Shown: piece after piece, positions 52,706 through 61,046 of the stretch
How the letters are laid out: the number at the start of each line of letters is the position of its first letter
Position numbering within the stretch: the stretch's first letter is position 1
NCBI RefSeq assembly: GCF_001064145.1
Contig: NZ_JVOJ01000036.1
Span: 1 to 64,000 of the forward strand
Reading direction: 5' to 3'
DNA: 64,000 nt
Source: Sanguibacter keddieii
Lineage (GTDB): Bacteria > Actinomycetota > Actinomycetes > Actinomycetales > Actinomycetaceae
Program-made: the position numbers and the translations under genes
Notes under the pieces: generated by a model
Database searches by the model: none
The model's input: the letters and a program-made list of their open reading frames with translations, nothing else
Told to the model about the DNA's origin: nothing

Positions 52706-52893
52706 CCGCTCCCGCTATCGCCCTCATGATCCTGACGATCCTGCTCGTGTGGGGTGGCCTCGTGGCCTCCGTCGTGCTCCTGCAGGTCCTGTCCGTTCCC
52801 TCGGACGAGGAGACGAAGGCTGCTCAGGAAGCCATCGAGGTTCAGCTGGCTCTGCGCGACCAGAAGGAACGCTATGAGGCTTATCGCATTTGA
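52702..52893 (+). CDS. metS: methionine/alanine importer small subunit
   Basis: The 63-residue protein has a single transmembrane helix (about 5-28, IALMILTILLVWGGLVASV) and a short charged cytoplasmic tail (EETKAAQEAIEVQLALRDQ). This fits the MetS family that supports MetP in actinobacteria. GTG overlaps the metP stop (GTGA), giving a coupled pair. Its 3' end overlaps the next gene by 20 nt. Confidence 0.85.
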   Translation: MTAPAIALMILTILLVWGGLVASVVLLQVLSVPSDEETKAAQEAIEVQLALRDQKERYEAYRI

Positions 52894-53620
52894 TCTTGAC
52901 GATACGCTGGCTCCCTCGAAGTCGCCGCTGCCCGCCCGTATGGACGTGGCTCTGCGCTCGCTGCTGGACCACGTGGAGGTGTGCATCATCTCCGGTGGCC
53001 AGATGGGCCAGTTCCGCACGCAGGTGCTCGACAATCTCCACGCCACGGATGAGGAACTCTCGCGCCTGCACCTGATGCCCACCTGCGGTACGCGCTACTA
53101 CCGCTATGAGGGTGGGGCCTGGGTTGAGCGTTACGCGCACGACCTGGATCCCGAGGTCGCCGCCCGTGCGATCGCCTCCCTTGAGCGTCACGCCCGTGAA
53201 CTCGGCCTGTGGGAGTCCAACCCGTGGGGCAACATCATCGAGGACCGGGGCTCGCAGATCACCTTCTCCGCCCTGGGCCAGGAGGCCCCGCTCGAGGCGA
53301 AGCGTGCCTGGGATCCGGACGGCACCAAGAAGGCCGCTCTGCGCGATGCCGTGCAGCCCGACGTGCCGGAGCTGGATGTGCGCGGCGGTGGCTCGACCTC
53401 GGTCGACATCACGACGCGCGGCATCGACAAGGCGTTCGGCATGGGCAAGCTCGTCGAGGAGACGGGGATCCCCGCCTCCGAGATGCTCTTCATTGGCGAC
53501 CGCCTGGATCCGGAAGGCAATGACTATCCCGTCAAGGCTGCCGGCTACGCGACGCGCGCCGTGTCCGGATGGGAAGAATGCGTGGACGTCATCGACGAGA
53601 TCGTGGCATCCATGAGCTGA
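52874..53620 (+). CDS. HAD-superfamily IIB phosphatase
   Basis: The 248-residue protein starts MRLIAFDLDDTLAPSK with motif I DxDxT (Asp7, Asp9), followed by the IIB cap, the IISGGQ motif II, and FIGDRLDPEGNDYP as motif IV. It resembles phosphomannomutase/sucrose-phosphatase-like IIB enzymes. The ATG at 52874 lies inside the end of metS with GAAGGA upstream, so it belongs to that operon. The substrate is unknown. Confidence 0.9.
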   Translation: MRLIAFDLDDTLAPSKSPLPARMDVALRSLLDHVEVCIISGGQMGQFRTQVLDNLHATDEELSRLHLMPTCGTRYYRYEGGAWVERYAHDLDPEVAARAIASLERHARELGLWESNPWGNIIEDRGSQITFSALGQEAPLEAKRAWDPDGTKKAALRDAVQPDVPELDVRGGGSTSVDITTRGIDKAFGMGKLVEETGIPASEMLFIGDRLDPEGNDYPVKAAGYATRAVSGWEECVDVIDEIVASMS

Positions 53621-53639
53621 CTTGTCGCAGTCAACGATG

Positions 53640-53675
53640 ACGAGGCCGGGGCTGGGTTTCCAGCTCCGGCCTCGT
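53640..53675. terminator. terminator after the metPS-HAD operon
   Basis: ACGAGGCCGGGGCTGG (53640-53655) pairs with CCAGCTCCGGCCTCGT (53660-53675), with one wobble, around GTTT. Confidence 0.8.
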
Positions 53676-53727
53676 TGCGTGCGGCTGCGGTGTGCGCGGC
53701 GATCGCGCGGCGCAATGCGTTGACGCG

Positions 53728-54600
53728 TTAGCGCGCGCCGATGCCCCTGGTCGCCCAGAAGACGACGGCAGACGCTGCCGCGACGTTGAGCGAATCCACC
53801 CCGTGGTCCATGGGAATCTTGACGGTGTAGTCGGAGGCGGCGATGGTGCGTCGCCCCAGGCCGTCGCCTTCGGTGCCCATGACCATTGCGAGGCGAGCGT
53901 CCGGTCCTTGAAGCGCAGGCAGCGCAGCGAAGTCGTCGAGGGACACGGAATCGTCCGACAGAGCCAGCGAAGCGACGGTGAAGCCAGCGTCTTGCAGCAA
54001 GGCGATGTCGCCGGGCCAGGAGTGCAGGCGCGTCCACGGGACCTGGAAAACCGTCCCCATGGACACGCGCACGGATCGACGGTAGAGGGGATCAGCGCAC
54101 TGCGGGGTCACGAGGACAGCGTCCACGCCGAGGGCCGCGGCGCTACGGAAGGCCGCGCCCACGTTCGTGTGGTCGACCAAGTTTTCCAGGACGACGACGC
54201 GGCGTGCGGGCTCCCCGCCGCGCGCGGTCGCAAGAAGCTCGCCGAGGCCCGGCAGGGCCGGGCGCTGCATGGCGGCGAGAGCGCCGCGATGCAGGTGAAA
54301 GCCCGTCATCTGTTCCAGGACGTCCTCGTCGGCGACGAAGACCGGGACGTCCGCGCCGTCGGCGGCCCCGGTCGCCCCCTCGATGAGGGGCGTGAGGGAC
54401 TCCAGCCATCGGCTCGACATGAGGAAGGACCGAGGGTTGTGGCCCGCGCGCAGGGCGCGCTCAATGACGTTGGCCGACTCGGCCATGTACAGGCCGCGCT
54501 CCGGCTCGATCTTGGAACGAAGCTTGACGTCTTTGAGGCGCGTATAGTCGTCCAGGCGCGCATCTGCGCTCAGATCCGCGCTGGTGAGCTCAATAATCAC
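53728..54600 (-). CDS. SpoU/TrmH-family RNA 2'-O-methyltransferase
   Basis: The 290-residue protein has an N-terminal substrate-binding domain and the C-terminal SPOUT knot with LENLVDHTNVGAAFRSAAALGVD (motif 1), MVMGTEGDGL (motif 2) and IPMDHGVDSLNVAAASAV (motif 3). The RNA site is not predictable. It is followed by pyrD eight bases upstream in the same direction, so the two are probably one transcript. Confidence 0.93.
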   Translation of the reverse strand: MIIELTSADLSADARLDDYTRLKDVKLRSKIEPERGLYMAESANVIERALRAGHNPRSFLMSSRWLESLTPLIEGATGAADGADVPVFVADEDVLEQMTGFHLHRGALAAMQRPALPGLGELLATARGGEPARRVVVLENLVDHTNVGAAFRSAAALGVDAVLVTPQCADPLYRRSVRVSMGTVFQVPWTRLHSWPGDIALLQDAGFTVASLALSDDSVSLDDFAALPALQGPDARLAMVMGTEGDGLGRRTIAASDYTVKIPMDHGVDSLNVAAASAVVFWATRGIGAR

Positions 54601-54608
54601 GGCGGTCC

Positions 54609-55673
54609 CTACGCGCGCTGGAGGGCGCGCGAGACCTCGCCCGGCCAGGACGGGCCCTCGAAGATGAAAGCAGAGAACGCTTCAACCAGGTCGGCACCCG
54701 CGCTGATCATGCGCAGCGCATCCTCGGGCGACGAGATGCCACCCGTGCCGATGAGAATCTGGTCGTCGTCAAGATGACGTGCCACCAGGGAGACGACCTC
54801 CAGCGCACGGGGCAGAAGCGGCGCACCCGAGACGCCGCCCTCACCCAGATCGTGATTGATTGTCGTGTTCGTGGCGACGACGCCCGCCAGGCCAAGCTTC
54901 TTCGTCAGCTCCACGATGGCGATGATGTCCTCGTCGGCCAAATCGGGAGCGATCTTGACGAAAAGGGGCATGACACGATCAGGAGCGCCTGCCTCACAGC
55001 CGCGACGGGCGGCCTGCAGGATCGGGCGCAGGTGATCGACGGACTGCAGGTCGCGCAGGCCGGGCGTGTTGGGGGAGGAGACATTCACGACGACAAAGTC
55101 CACCCAGTGGGCGAGCGTTTTCGCGCAGTACTCGTAGTCCGAGGGGGCATCTTCCTCCGACGTCACCTTGTTCTTGCCGATGTTGGCACCGACGATCGCA
55201 GCGCGGCCCGCGGGAGTCGAGCGCAGCTCGCGCAGTTTCTCGGCGGCGGCATCTGCTCCGGCGTTGTTGAAGCCCATGCGGTTACGCAGGCCGCGTTCCT
55301 CCATGAGGCGCCACAGGCGCGGCGCGTCGTTGCCGGGCTGAGGACGAGGAGTCACGGTGCCGATCTCGACGAAGGCGTAGCCGAGGGCGCACATGCCGAG
55401 CACGGCCTCGGCGTCCTTGTCCATACCGGCCGCCAGACCCAGGCGGGAGGGGAGGCGACGCTCACCCAGGGTCAGGGGGACCTCGACGCCGCCGACCACT
55501 CGCGTGGGGGAGTGAGTCGGGTCGAGGTGGCCCAGCGTGGCGCGCATGAGTCCGCGCGTCGGGGCGAATCGTCCGGCCAAGGAAATCGCTCCCAGACCCC
55601 AGTGGTGTGCAACCTCCGGGTTGGAACGCGAGATGAAGTGTGTGAAAGCCCAATTGTACGCGCGTCGGATCAT
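54609..55673 (-). CDS. pyrD: dihydroorotate dehydrogenase (quinone), class 2
   Basis: This FMN enzyme oxidises dihydroorotate at the membrane with quinone. The 354-residue protein has the class 2 N-terminal amphipathic helix (RAYNWAFTHFISRSNPEVAHHWGL, split by a short turn), AAGMDKDAEA, GFNNAGADAAAEKL, NVSSPNTPGLRDLQ (catalytic Ser) and GTGGISSPEDALRMI. ATG 55673 lies seven bases after TATCCT, so transcription may start at the ATG itself. An AGGAGG is only one base away, too close to act. Confidence 0.95.
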   Translation of the reverse strand: MIRRAYNWAFTHFISRSNPEVAHHWGLGAISLAGRFAPTRGLMRATLGHLDPTHSPTRVVGGVEVPLTLGERRLPSRLGLAAGMDKDAEAVLGMCALGYAFVEIGTVTPRPQPGNDAPRLWRLMEERGLRNRMGFNNAGADAAAEKLRELRSTPAGRAAIVGANIGKNKVTSEEDAPSDYEYCAKTLAHWVDFVVVNVSSPNTPGLRDLQSVDHLRPILQAARRGCEAGAPDRVMPLFVKIAPDLADEDIIAIVELTKKLGLAGVVATNTTINHDLGEGGVSGAPLLPRALEVVSLVARHLDDDQILIGTGGISSPEDALRMISAGADLVEAFSAFIFEGPSWPGEVSRALQRA

Positions 55674-55691
55674 GCCTCCTAGGATAGTTGA

Positions 55692-56246
55692 TCAGTCCCA
55701 CCATGCCCACCACCAGCGCGTGGATGATCCGTCTCGAATGAGCACACGCATCTCGTCCGGTGGTATCGCCTCATCGCCGAGGCCGAGGATCGCGGCAAGT
55801 GTCAGCCAGTGCTGATAGCTCGGATAGCGCTCCTCGTCGATGGGAGATCCGGTGTGTGCGATGATTGCGGATTCGGGGACGAGTACGGTGTCGATGCTGA
55901 CGCGTTCGTCGCGGCGTGGCGCGCGAATGACGTAACCTTCGAGGGTGAGTCCGTCGATGCGGGAGGCAGCGCGCAGGAGTTCGATGATCCGAGGGGCGTT
56001 GTTCTGTCGATCGTCGCGCGCATCTTTCGGCAGCAAAGATGCGAGGCGACGGGCATCAGCCCCCGACAGGTCCGCGAAGCGCGCATAATCACCCAGATCC
56101 CACCCATCGCACAGGTAGGGGGCCAACAGGGCGGAGATGCCCCGATCGTCGAGCCATCGAGGTGGGCCGTACATGCCTTCGGGGCGGGGCTCCTCCTCGT
56201 CGAGCATGACGTCGCAGGCGGTGGGCAGTGTGATCGTCGTGTGCAT
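55692..56246 (-). CDS. hypothetical protein with a Trp-rich C-terminus
   Basis: I do not recognise this 184-residue, acidic, probably soluble protein. Its last seven residues are WWWAWWD, five of them Trp. Possible structural parts are a helical region around 60-110 (ADARRLASLLPKDARDDR, APRIIELLRAAS) and a strand-rich part after it. ATG 56246 has AAGGA six bases upstream. Boxes of the TGTGGAT type, phased at 30 bp, lie upstream as for the SSB-like gene at 19751. pyrD follows 18 nt downstream. Confidence 0.75.
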   Translation of the reverse strand: MHTTITLPTACDVMLDEEEPRPEGMYGPPRWLDDRGISALLAPYLCDGWDLGDYARFADLSGADARRLASLLPKDARDDRQNNAPRIIELLRAASRIDGLTLEGYVIRAPRRDERVSIDTVLVPESAIIAHTGSPIDEERYPSYQHWLTLAAILGLGDEAIPPDEMRVLIRDGSSTRWWWAWWD

Positions 56247-56340
56247 GATGCTTCCTTGTCGTTCGTGTCGGAGCGCCGATGCTCCGACACGGACAGGATC
56301 GTGCACGCTTGGGCGTGATGGCCAGCGCCACGGCACACCC

Positions 56341-56409
56341 TGTGGATACAGGTGCCGCCTCTGGATACCCTGTGGATACAACACGTCGACCCCGCGCCCA
56401 TGTGGATGG
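56341..56409 (-). promoter_or_regulatory. array of 30-bp-phased DnaA-box-like sites upstream of the hypothetical gene
   Basis: TGTGGAT occurs at 56341, 56371 and 56401, exactly 30 bp apart, with TCTGGATAC as a degenerate extra at 56360. Read on the minus strand, towards the gene at 56246, they are ATCCACA boxes. The last box lies 95 nt before the start codon. The 186-nt gap holds nothing else I can name. Confidence 0.55.
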
Positions 56410-56432
56410 AGCGGGGCCGACGATGAAGACGA

Positions 56433-57053
56433 CTACTTCGGGAACTGCCCGCGGTCGACCTGCGGGCGCGGCGAGCGCCAGCGCCTCGGCATGATCATGC
56501 GCGAGAAGGTGTAGTAGGCGGTACCGGAGGGAATGTCCTCACGCGGGTGGGCCTCGGTGAAGGCGCGCTTGACCTTGCGCCACACGAAGAACGCCTCGAT
56601 GGCGGTGATGATGAAGGAACCGTACATGAGGCCAGACGATCCGTAGAGCATGTACGCCTGGTACTGCAGCGGGATCTTATTGCCCAGCATCGACAGCGCC
56701 ATGATGAGAATGATGGACACCATCATGACGGCGAGAATCCACTCAGAGAAGGAGTGGCGCGCGTCGACGTAGTCACGCACGAAACGGCGTGCGCGCCCCT
56801 TGTCGCGGGCCGGCAGGTACTTCTCCTCGCCGGTGACCATTGCGCGCTGTTCGGCCTCGAAACGCGCGTTGCGGGCGGCGCGGGCGGCACGCTTGGCTTC
56901 CTTGCGGTCCTTGGGGACCAGGGGGCGGATACGGGCGGCCTCGGCTGCCTTACGCGTCGGCGTCGGGCGGCCTTTCTTGCCGTTGGGCGTCGTGGAGACG
57001 TGCTCGACACTCATCGAGGCCTCGTCGTTGTTGTTCTTGCTTCGTCCAAACAC
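56433..57053 (-). CDS. DUF3043-family membrane protein
   Basis: This 206-residue protein has a long basic N-terminal region (about 15-85, RKAAEAARIRPLVPKDRKEA, the DUF3043 signature), then RDYVDARHSFSEW and two transmembrane helices (about 105-125 and 135-158), followed by a basic tail. The family is actinobacterial and of unknown function. GTG 57053 lies six bases after a TAGCCT -10, so the mRNA is probably leaderless. It is divergent from the M20 peptidase gene. Confidence 0.9.
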   Translation of the reverse strand: MFGRSKNNNDEASMSVEHVSTTPNGKKGRPTPTRKAAEAARIRPLVPKDRKEAKRAARAARNARFEAEQRAMVTGEEKYLPARDKGRARRFVRDYVDARHSFSEWILAVMMVSIILIMALSMLGNKIPLQYQAYMLYGSSGLMYGSFIITAIEAFFVWRKVKRAFTEAHPREDIPSGTAYYTFSRMIMPRRWRSPRPQVDRGQFPK

Positions 57054-57059
57054 GCTTCA

Positions 57060-57105
57060 AGGCTAGCGGATAGCCCACCCGCCTCGCACTCCCATGGTCT
57101 ACCCT
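57060..57105. promoter_or_regulatory. divergent leaderless promoters (DUF3043 / M20 peptidase)
   Basis: Minus strand TAGCCT (57060-57065) lies six bases before GTG 57053. Plus strand TACCCT (57100-57105) lies six bases before ATG 57112. Neither start has a Shine-Dalgarno site, and 58 nt separate the two start codons. Confidence 0.55.
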
Positions 57106-57111
57106 GGTCGT

Positions 57112-58485
57112 ATGGCTGATACTTCACATGCACTGTCTACGTCCGTTTTGAAGGAGCGCCTGGAGGCTGCCTTCCCGTCCCTGCTGGAGGAACTCACGCA
57201 GCTCGTCGCGATTCCGTCGGTGTCTTCGGATCCCGCGCACGCGGCCGACGTGGAGCGCAGCGCTGAGCACATCCGGGATCGTTTCGCCGCCCTCGGCCTG
57301 GAGGCCAAGATCCTGCGCGAGACTGCGGAAGACGGCACCGAGGGCAAGCCCGCCCTCGTCGCGCACACGCCTCACATCGAGGGCGCGCCGACCGTCCTGC
57401 TGTACGCGCACCACGACGTGCAGCCGGTGGGTGAGCTCGACCGCTGGAGCATGGATCCCTACAAGGCCGAGGTCCGCGGCGACCGCATCTACGGGCGCGG
57501 GTCCTCCGATGACGGCGCTGGCATCACGGTCCACCTCGGTTCGCTGTCGATCCTGGGCGAGGACCTGCCGGTCAACGTCGTCGTGTTCATCGAGGGCGAG
57601 GAGGAGATCGGTTCGCCGTCGTTCACGGCGTTCCTCGACGCCCACAAGGATGAGCTCGCCGCCGACGTTATCGTCGTGACGGACTCCTCGAACTGGAAGG
57701 TGGGCGAGCCCGCTGTCACGTCGACCCTGCGCGGCAATGCGATCGTGACCGTCGATGTGACCGTCGCCGACCACGCGGTGCACTCCGGCGCTTTTGGTGG
57801 CCCGCTGCTCGACTCCGTCGCGATCTCGTCGATGCTCATCGCTTCGCTGTTCGACGAGAAGGGCGATGTCGCGGTTCCCGGCCTGGGCGGCTCGGATCAC
57901 GCGGATGTGGATTGGCCGGAAGAGGAGCTGCGCGCGGCGGCCGGTACGGTCGAGGGTCTGCAGCTGGCGGGCTCGGGCGACATTGCGGCCCGCATGTGGA
58001 CCAAGCCGTCGATCTCGGTGATCGGTTTCGACGCTCGCCCGGTCTCCAATGCCTCGAATACGATCGCCCCGCACACGCGCTTCCGACTGTCGATGCGCAC
58101 GGTGCCGGGCGTGGATCCCGCCGAGGCCCAGGCCAAGCTCATGGACTACCTGCTCTCCCATGCCCCCTTCGGCGCGCGTGTCGAGGTCACGGCCGAGGAT
58201 GCGGGTGCCGGCTACCAGGCCGACATGGATTCCCCCGTGACGAAGGCTCTGCACGAGTCTCTCACCGAGGCCTGGGGCGTTCCCTCGGTCAACATCGGTG
58301 TGGGCGGATCGATTCCGTTCATTTCGGACTTCCAGCGCATCTTCCCCAGCGCCCAGGTCGTCGTTACCGGAGTCGAGGATCCTCTGACAAACGCTCACTC
58401 TGAGGACGAGTCGCAGTCGATCTCCGACCTGAAGGCCGCGATCCTCGCCGAGGCGCTTCTGCTGACGCGCGTGGCGTCCCTGTGA
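57112..58485 (+). CDS. M20-family metallopeptidase/dipeptidase
   Basis: The 457-residue cytosolic dizinc hydrolase of the M20 (CNDP/PepV-like) type has YAHHDVQPVG (His100, Asp102), GRGSSDDGAG (bridging Asp), FIEGEEEIGSPS (catalytic Glu pair) and a dimerisation lid domain inserted at about 190-330. It probably cleaves dipeptides. The ATG is set by a -10 six bases upstream. Its stop overlaps the next gene (GTGA). Confidence 0.93.
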   Translation: MADTSHALSTSVLKERLEAAFPSLLEELTQLVAIPSVSSDPAHAADVERSAEHIRDRFAALGLEAKILRETAEDGTEGKPALVAHTPHIEGAPTVLLYAHHDVQPVGELDRWSMDPYKAEVRGDRIYGRGSSDDGAGITVHLGSLSILGEDLPVNVVVFIEGEEEIGSPSFTAFLDAHKDELAADVIVVTDSSNWKVGEPAVTSTLRGNAIVTVDVTVADHAVHSGAFGGPLLDSVAISSMLIASLFDEKGDVAVPGLGGSDHADVDWPEEELRAAAGTVEGLQLAGSGDIAARMWTKPSISVIGFDARPVSNASNTIAPHTRFRLSMRTVPGVDPAEAQAKLMDYLLSHAPFGARVEVTAEDAGAGYQADMDSPVTKALHESLTEAWGVPSVNIGVGGSIPFISDFQRIFPSAQVVVTGVEDPLTNAHSEDESQSISDLKAAILAEALLLTRVASL

Positions 58486-59450
58486 CGCGTGTCGTCATTG
58501 CCGGTCGGTGGGACGGGGGAGTTCCCGCCTCGCCGACCGGCGAGGCACTCGGCGCCATCCGCCGGGGCGTGCTCGCCGGTGCCTCGGACCCGGTGGTGGT
58601 GACGGTTCCGTTTGGAACCGGACCTACCTTCGACGAGGCCGTGGCCGCCCTGGGTTCCCAGGCCTCGTTCGTGCGCGTGCCCGCCGACGCCTCGTCGTCG
58701 CGCCAGGCGGGCGAGCGCGTGGCGGATTCACTCCGCAACGGCGCCACCGTGATCGTCGAGGGCGGGCATAATTCCTCTCCCGATTGTGGCGTTGGTTTTC
58801 TCGAAGGCCTCCTGGGCGTCCCCGGCCTCGATCCGAGGCAACCGGAGGCGCTCGCCGATGCTCTCACGCGCGCGCAGAGCCTCGTTGCCGACGCGGGCGT
58901 GGACCTTGTGTGCGCGGCATCGACCGCGCGACCACTGCTGGGCCTCGACTCGGTCCTCGCCGTCGCCCCCGATCTGGAGCCGATTGAGGCGCAGGACACC
59001 GCTCTCACCGCCGCTCTGACGCAGGTGTTCGCCCATCGACCGCTCGGGCGCCGCCAGCTGCTCGACGGAGCGGACGTGCACCCGGCCCGCCAGCGCGGTT
59101 CCGGTGCAGGCGGCGGCGTCGGGGCCGTCATCGCGGCCATCGGTGGACGCATCGCCCCGACGGGTGATCTGCTATCTTCGCTTCTGGGCCTGGAAGCGAT
59201 CATTGATGGCTCCGATCTCGTTCTCGTCGCTGAGCCCGAACTAGCCTCCCCGGTGCTCGCCGAGTCGACCCTTGACTGCGTGACTCGCGTTGCTGCGGCG
59301 CATGCACTGCCGGTCGTTGCCATCACCCACAGGTCCAGCCTGTCGCACTTCGAGAAGGCCGAATGGGGACTGCACGGTGTCTTCGAAACGGAGGGATCCG
59401 TCACTCTCGAAGACGCTGGACGCCGCGTTGCCCGCACCTGGTTACGCTGA
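58482..59450 (+). CDS. glycerate kinase-like protein, divergent
   Basis: This 322-residue protein has weak but ordered similarity to type II glycerate kinases (GlxK/GarK): an N-terminal VVIAGRWDGGVPASPTGEA, a central GSGAGGGVGAVIAAIGGRI (phosphate loop region), and DGSDLVLVAEPEL where the family has DLVITGEG. The family's DSFKGSLS motif is not conserved and the protein is shorter (about 320 versus 380), so activity is doubtful. It is translationally coupled to the M20 peptidase. Confidence 0.6.
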   Translation: MTRVVIAGRWDGGVPASPTGEALGAIRRGVLAGASDPVVVTVPFGTGPTFDEAVAALGSQASFVRVPADASSSRQAGERVADSLRNGATVIVEGGHNSSPDCGVGFLEGLLGVPGLDPRQPEALADALTRAQSLVADAGVDLVCAASTARPLLGLDSVLAVAPDLEPIEAQDTALTAALTQVFAHRPLGRRQLLDGADVHPARQRGSGAGGGVGAVIAAIGGRIAPTGDLLSSLLGLEAIIDGSDLVLVAEPELASPVLAESTLDCVTRVAAAHALPVVAITHRSSLSHFEKAEWGLHGVFETEGSVTLEDAGRRVARTWLR

Positions 59451-59535
59451 GCGCGCATTCCACCCGTGGCGCGCGGCGCCTGCGGGGGAGTAGTGTGTCA
59501 AAGGAATACGTCTATTCATCACGAAAAGGAGCATC

Positions 59536-59889
59536 ATGTCCGAGTCCGCAACTCAGGCTCCCACCCACGAGGTTATCCTCACCGACGTCGCTGCCGCGAA
59601 GGTCAAGAGCCTCCTCGAGCAGGAGGGTCGCGATGACCTGCGCCTGCGTATCGCCGTTCAGCCGGGCGGGTGCTCCGGTCTGATCTACCAGCTGTACTTC
59701 GACGATCGCACGCTTGATGGTGACGCGATTCGTTCTTTCGACGGCGTTGAGGTCGTCGTCGACCGCATGAGCGTGCCGTACCTGAGCGGTGCCACGATCG
59801 ACTTCGCTGACACGATTGAGCGTCAGGGCTTCACGATTGATAACCCCAACGCCCAGAACACTTGCGCCTGCGGTGAGTCCTTCCACTGA
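59536..59889 (+). CDS. ErpA/IscA-type iron-sulfur cluster carrier
   Basis: The 117-residue A-type carrier delivers Fe-S clusters to apoproteins. The three cluster cysteines are present: Cys46 in GGCSGLIYQL and Cys110/Cys112 in NTCACGESFH. Length is normal. The ATG follows AAAGGAGC. An FKBP lipoprotein gene follows after 19 nt on the same strand, without an obvious functional link. Confidence 0.95.
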   Translation: MSESATQAPTHEVILTDVAAAKVKSLLEQEGRDDLRLRIAVQPGGCSGLIYQLYFDDRTLDGDAIRSFDGVEVVVDRMSVPYLSGATIDFADTIERQGFTIDNPNAQNTCACGESFH

Positions 59890-59908
59890 GCCGAAAGAAC
59901 ACTTTTCC

Positions 59909-60931
59909 ATGATGTCCTCTCTGCGCCGCTTCGGCGCCCTCGTCGGCGCAGCCGCGCTCGTCCTCGGACTCGCGGCGTGCACCGACGCGACCTCGTCTTC
60001 GTCTTCATCTTCGTCTTCGTCGTCGTCTTCCGCTGCGGCGGACATCGATTACTCCGCCTGCTCGACGGACGATTCCGCCGAACAGAACACGAACGTCGAC
60101 CGTAGCGGCACTGGTGACTTCCCGGCTGTTTCCGGTGACGACACTCCCGTTATCGCGGCGGGCAGCGGATCCGAGCCCACCTCGAAGGTTCTCGTGAAGA
60201 CGCTGAAGGAGGGCGACGGCGCGGTTGTGTGCCCGGGTGCAACCATCAAGGCGAACTACGTGGGCGCCCTGTGGAACGGCACCGTTTTCGATTCGTCCTT
60301 CAAGAAGGGACAGCCTATCGATTTCTCGCTCGACCGGGTCGTCAAGGGTTGGGGCTACGGCCTGGCCCATACGCACGTGGGTGACCGCGTCGAGCTCGTC
60401 ATTCCTGCCTCTTTGGGCTACGGTAGCCAGGCCGCTGGCGATATTCCCGCGAACTCGACCCTCGTATTCGTCGTCGACATCGTCGGTGTCGCGACGCAGA
60501 ACGTCGCCGATGACTCTGTTCTCAGCAGCGCCGTGGCGACCGGGGAGGAGCTGCCCGCGGGTATCACCGTCACCGGTGAGCCGGGCGCTGAGCCGACCCT
60601 GACGATCGACGAGAGTGTTTCCGCTCCTACCGAGCAGAAGATGTACACGATTTACAAGGGAACTGGCGAGGCGCTAACGGCTGACCAGACTGTCCTGTAC
60701 AAGCAGGTTGTTGGCGGTTTCGGTGCCAAGGGCCAGACTCAGTCGTCGTGGAGCCAGGACGTTCTCGAGGCGCCGGTCGCGCAGGCTGATCTCGCGGGAG
60801 TGACCGTGGGATCGCGCATCCTCATTGTGGTCCCGGTCCAGGGTCAGGATGCCCAGTCCGGGCAGAAAGCGACCCCCACGCAGGCAACGGTCTTCGTCGT
60901 TGACATCGTGGGTACATCTTCGATGCAGTGA
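59909..60931 (+). CDS. FKBP-type peptidyl-prolyl isomerase lipoprotein
   Basis: This 340-residue exported lipoprotein has a signal peptide ending in the lipobox LAAC (Cys24), a run of 13 Ser (about 29-41), and an FKBP domain (about 105-195: IKANYVGALWNGTVFDSSFKKGQPIDFSL, split by usual loops, and VIPASLGYGSQAAGDIPANSTL). A second, degenerate FKBP-like domain follows (about 220-338) with the same closing pattern VFVVDIVG. It folds secreted proteins outside the membrane. ATG 59909 and 59912 are both possible starts. Confidence 0.92.
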   Translation: MMSSLRRFGALVGAAALVLGLAACTDATSSSSSSSSSSSSSAAADIDYSACSTDDSAEQNTNVDRSGTGDFPAVSGDDTPVIAAGSGSEPTSKVLVKTLKEGDGAVVCPGATIKANYVGALWNGTVFDSSFKKGQPIDFSLDRVVKGWGYGLAHTHVGDRVELVIPASLGYGSQAAGDIPANSTLVFVVDIVGVATQNVADDSVLSSAVATGEELPAGITVTGEPGAEPTLTIDESVSAPTEQKMYTIYKGTGEALTADQTVLYKQVVGGFGAKGQTQSSWSQDVLEAPVAQADLAGVTVGSRILIVVPVQGQDAQSGQKATPTQATVFVVDIVGTSSMQ

Positions 60932-60953
60932 CCGCGGCACGACCTTGGTCGAC

Positions 60954-60992
60954 GGTAGCGGGCGGCTCCCAGTGTGGGAGCCGCCCGCTACC
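60954..60992 (+). terminator. terminator after FKBP gene, perfect 18-bp stem
   Basis: GGTAGCGGGCGGCTCCCA (60954-60971) pairs perfectly with TGGGAGCCGCCCGCTACC (60975-60992) around GTG. There is no U tract. Confidence 0.85.
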
Positions 60993-60994
60993 CG

Positions 60995-61000
60995 TTAGAA
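60995..61000 (+). promoter_or_regulatory. -10 box abutting the terminator
   Basis: TAGAAT lies two bases after the hairpin, 46 nt before the next start codon. The matching -35 would fall inside the hairpin loop and right arm. Confidence 0.45.
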
Positions 61001-61046
61001 TGGGACCATCGCGTCGATTTGGCCGACATATGCAAGGAGAGCCTCC

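Noticed and set aside
59995-60035. Serine-codon repeat in the FKBP lipoprotein as a phase-variation tract
   Set aside because: The repeat unit is in multiples of three bases with mixed TCG/TCT/TCA codons, so slippage would only change Ser number, not the frame.
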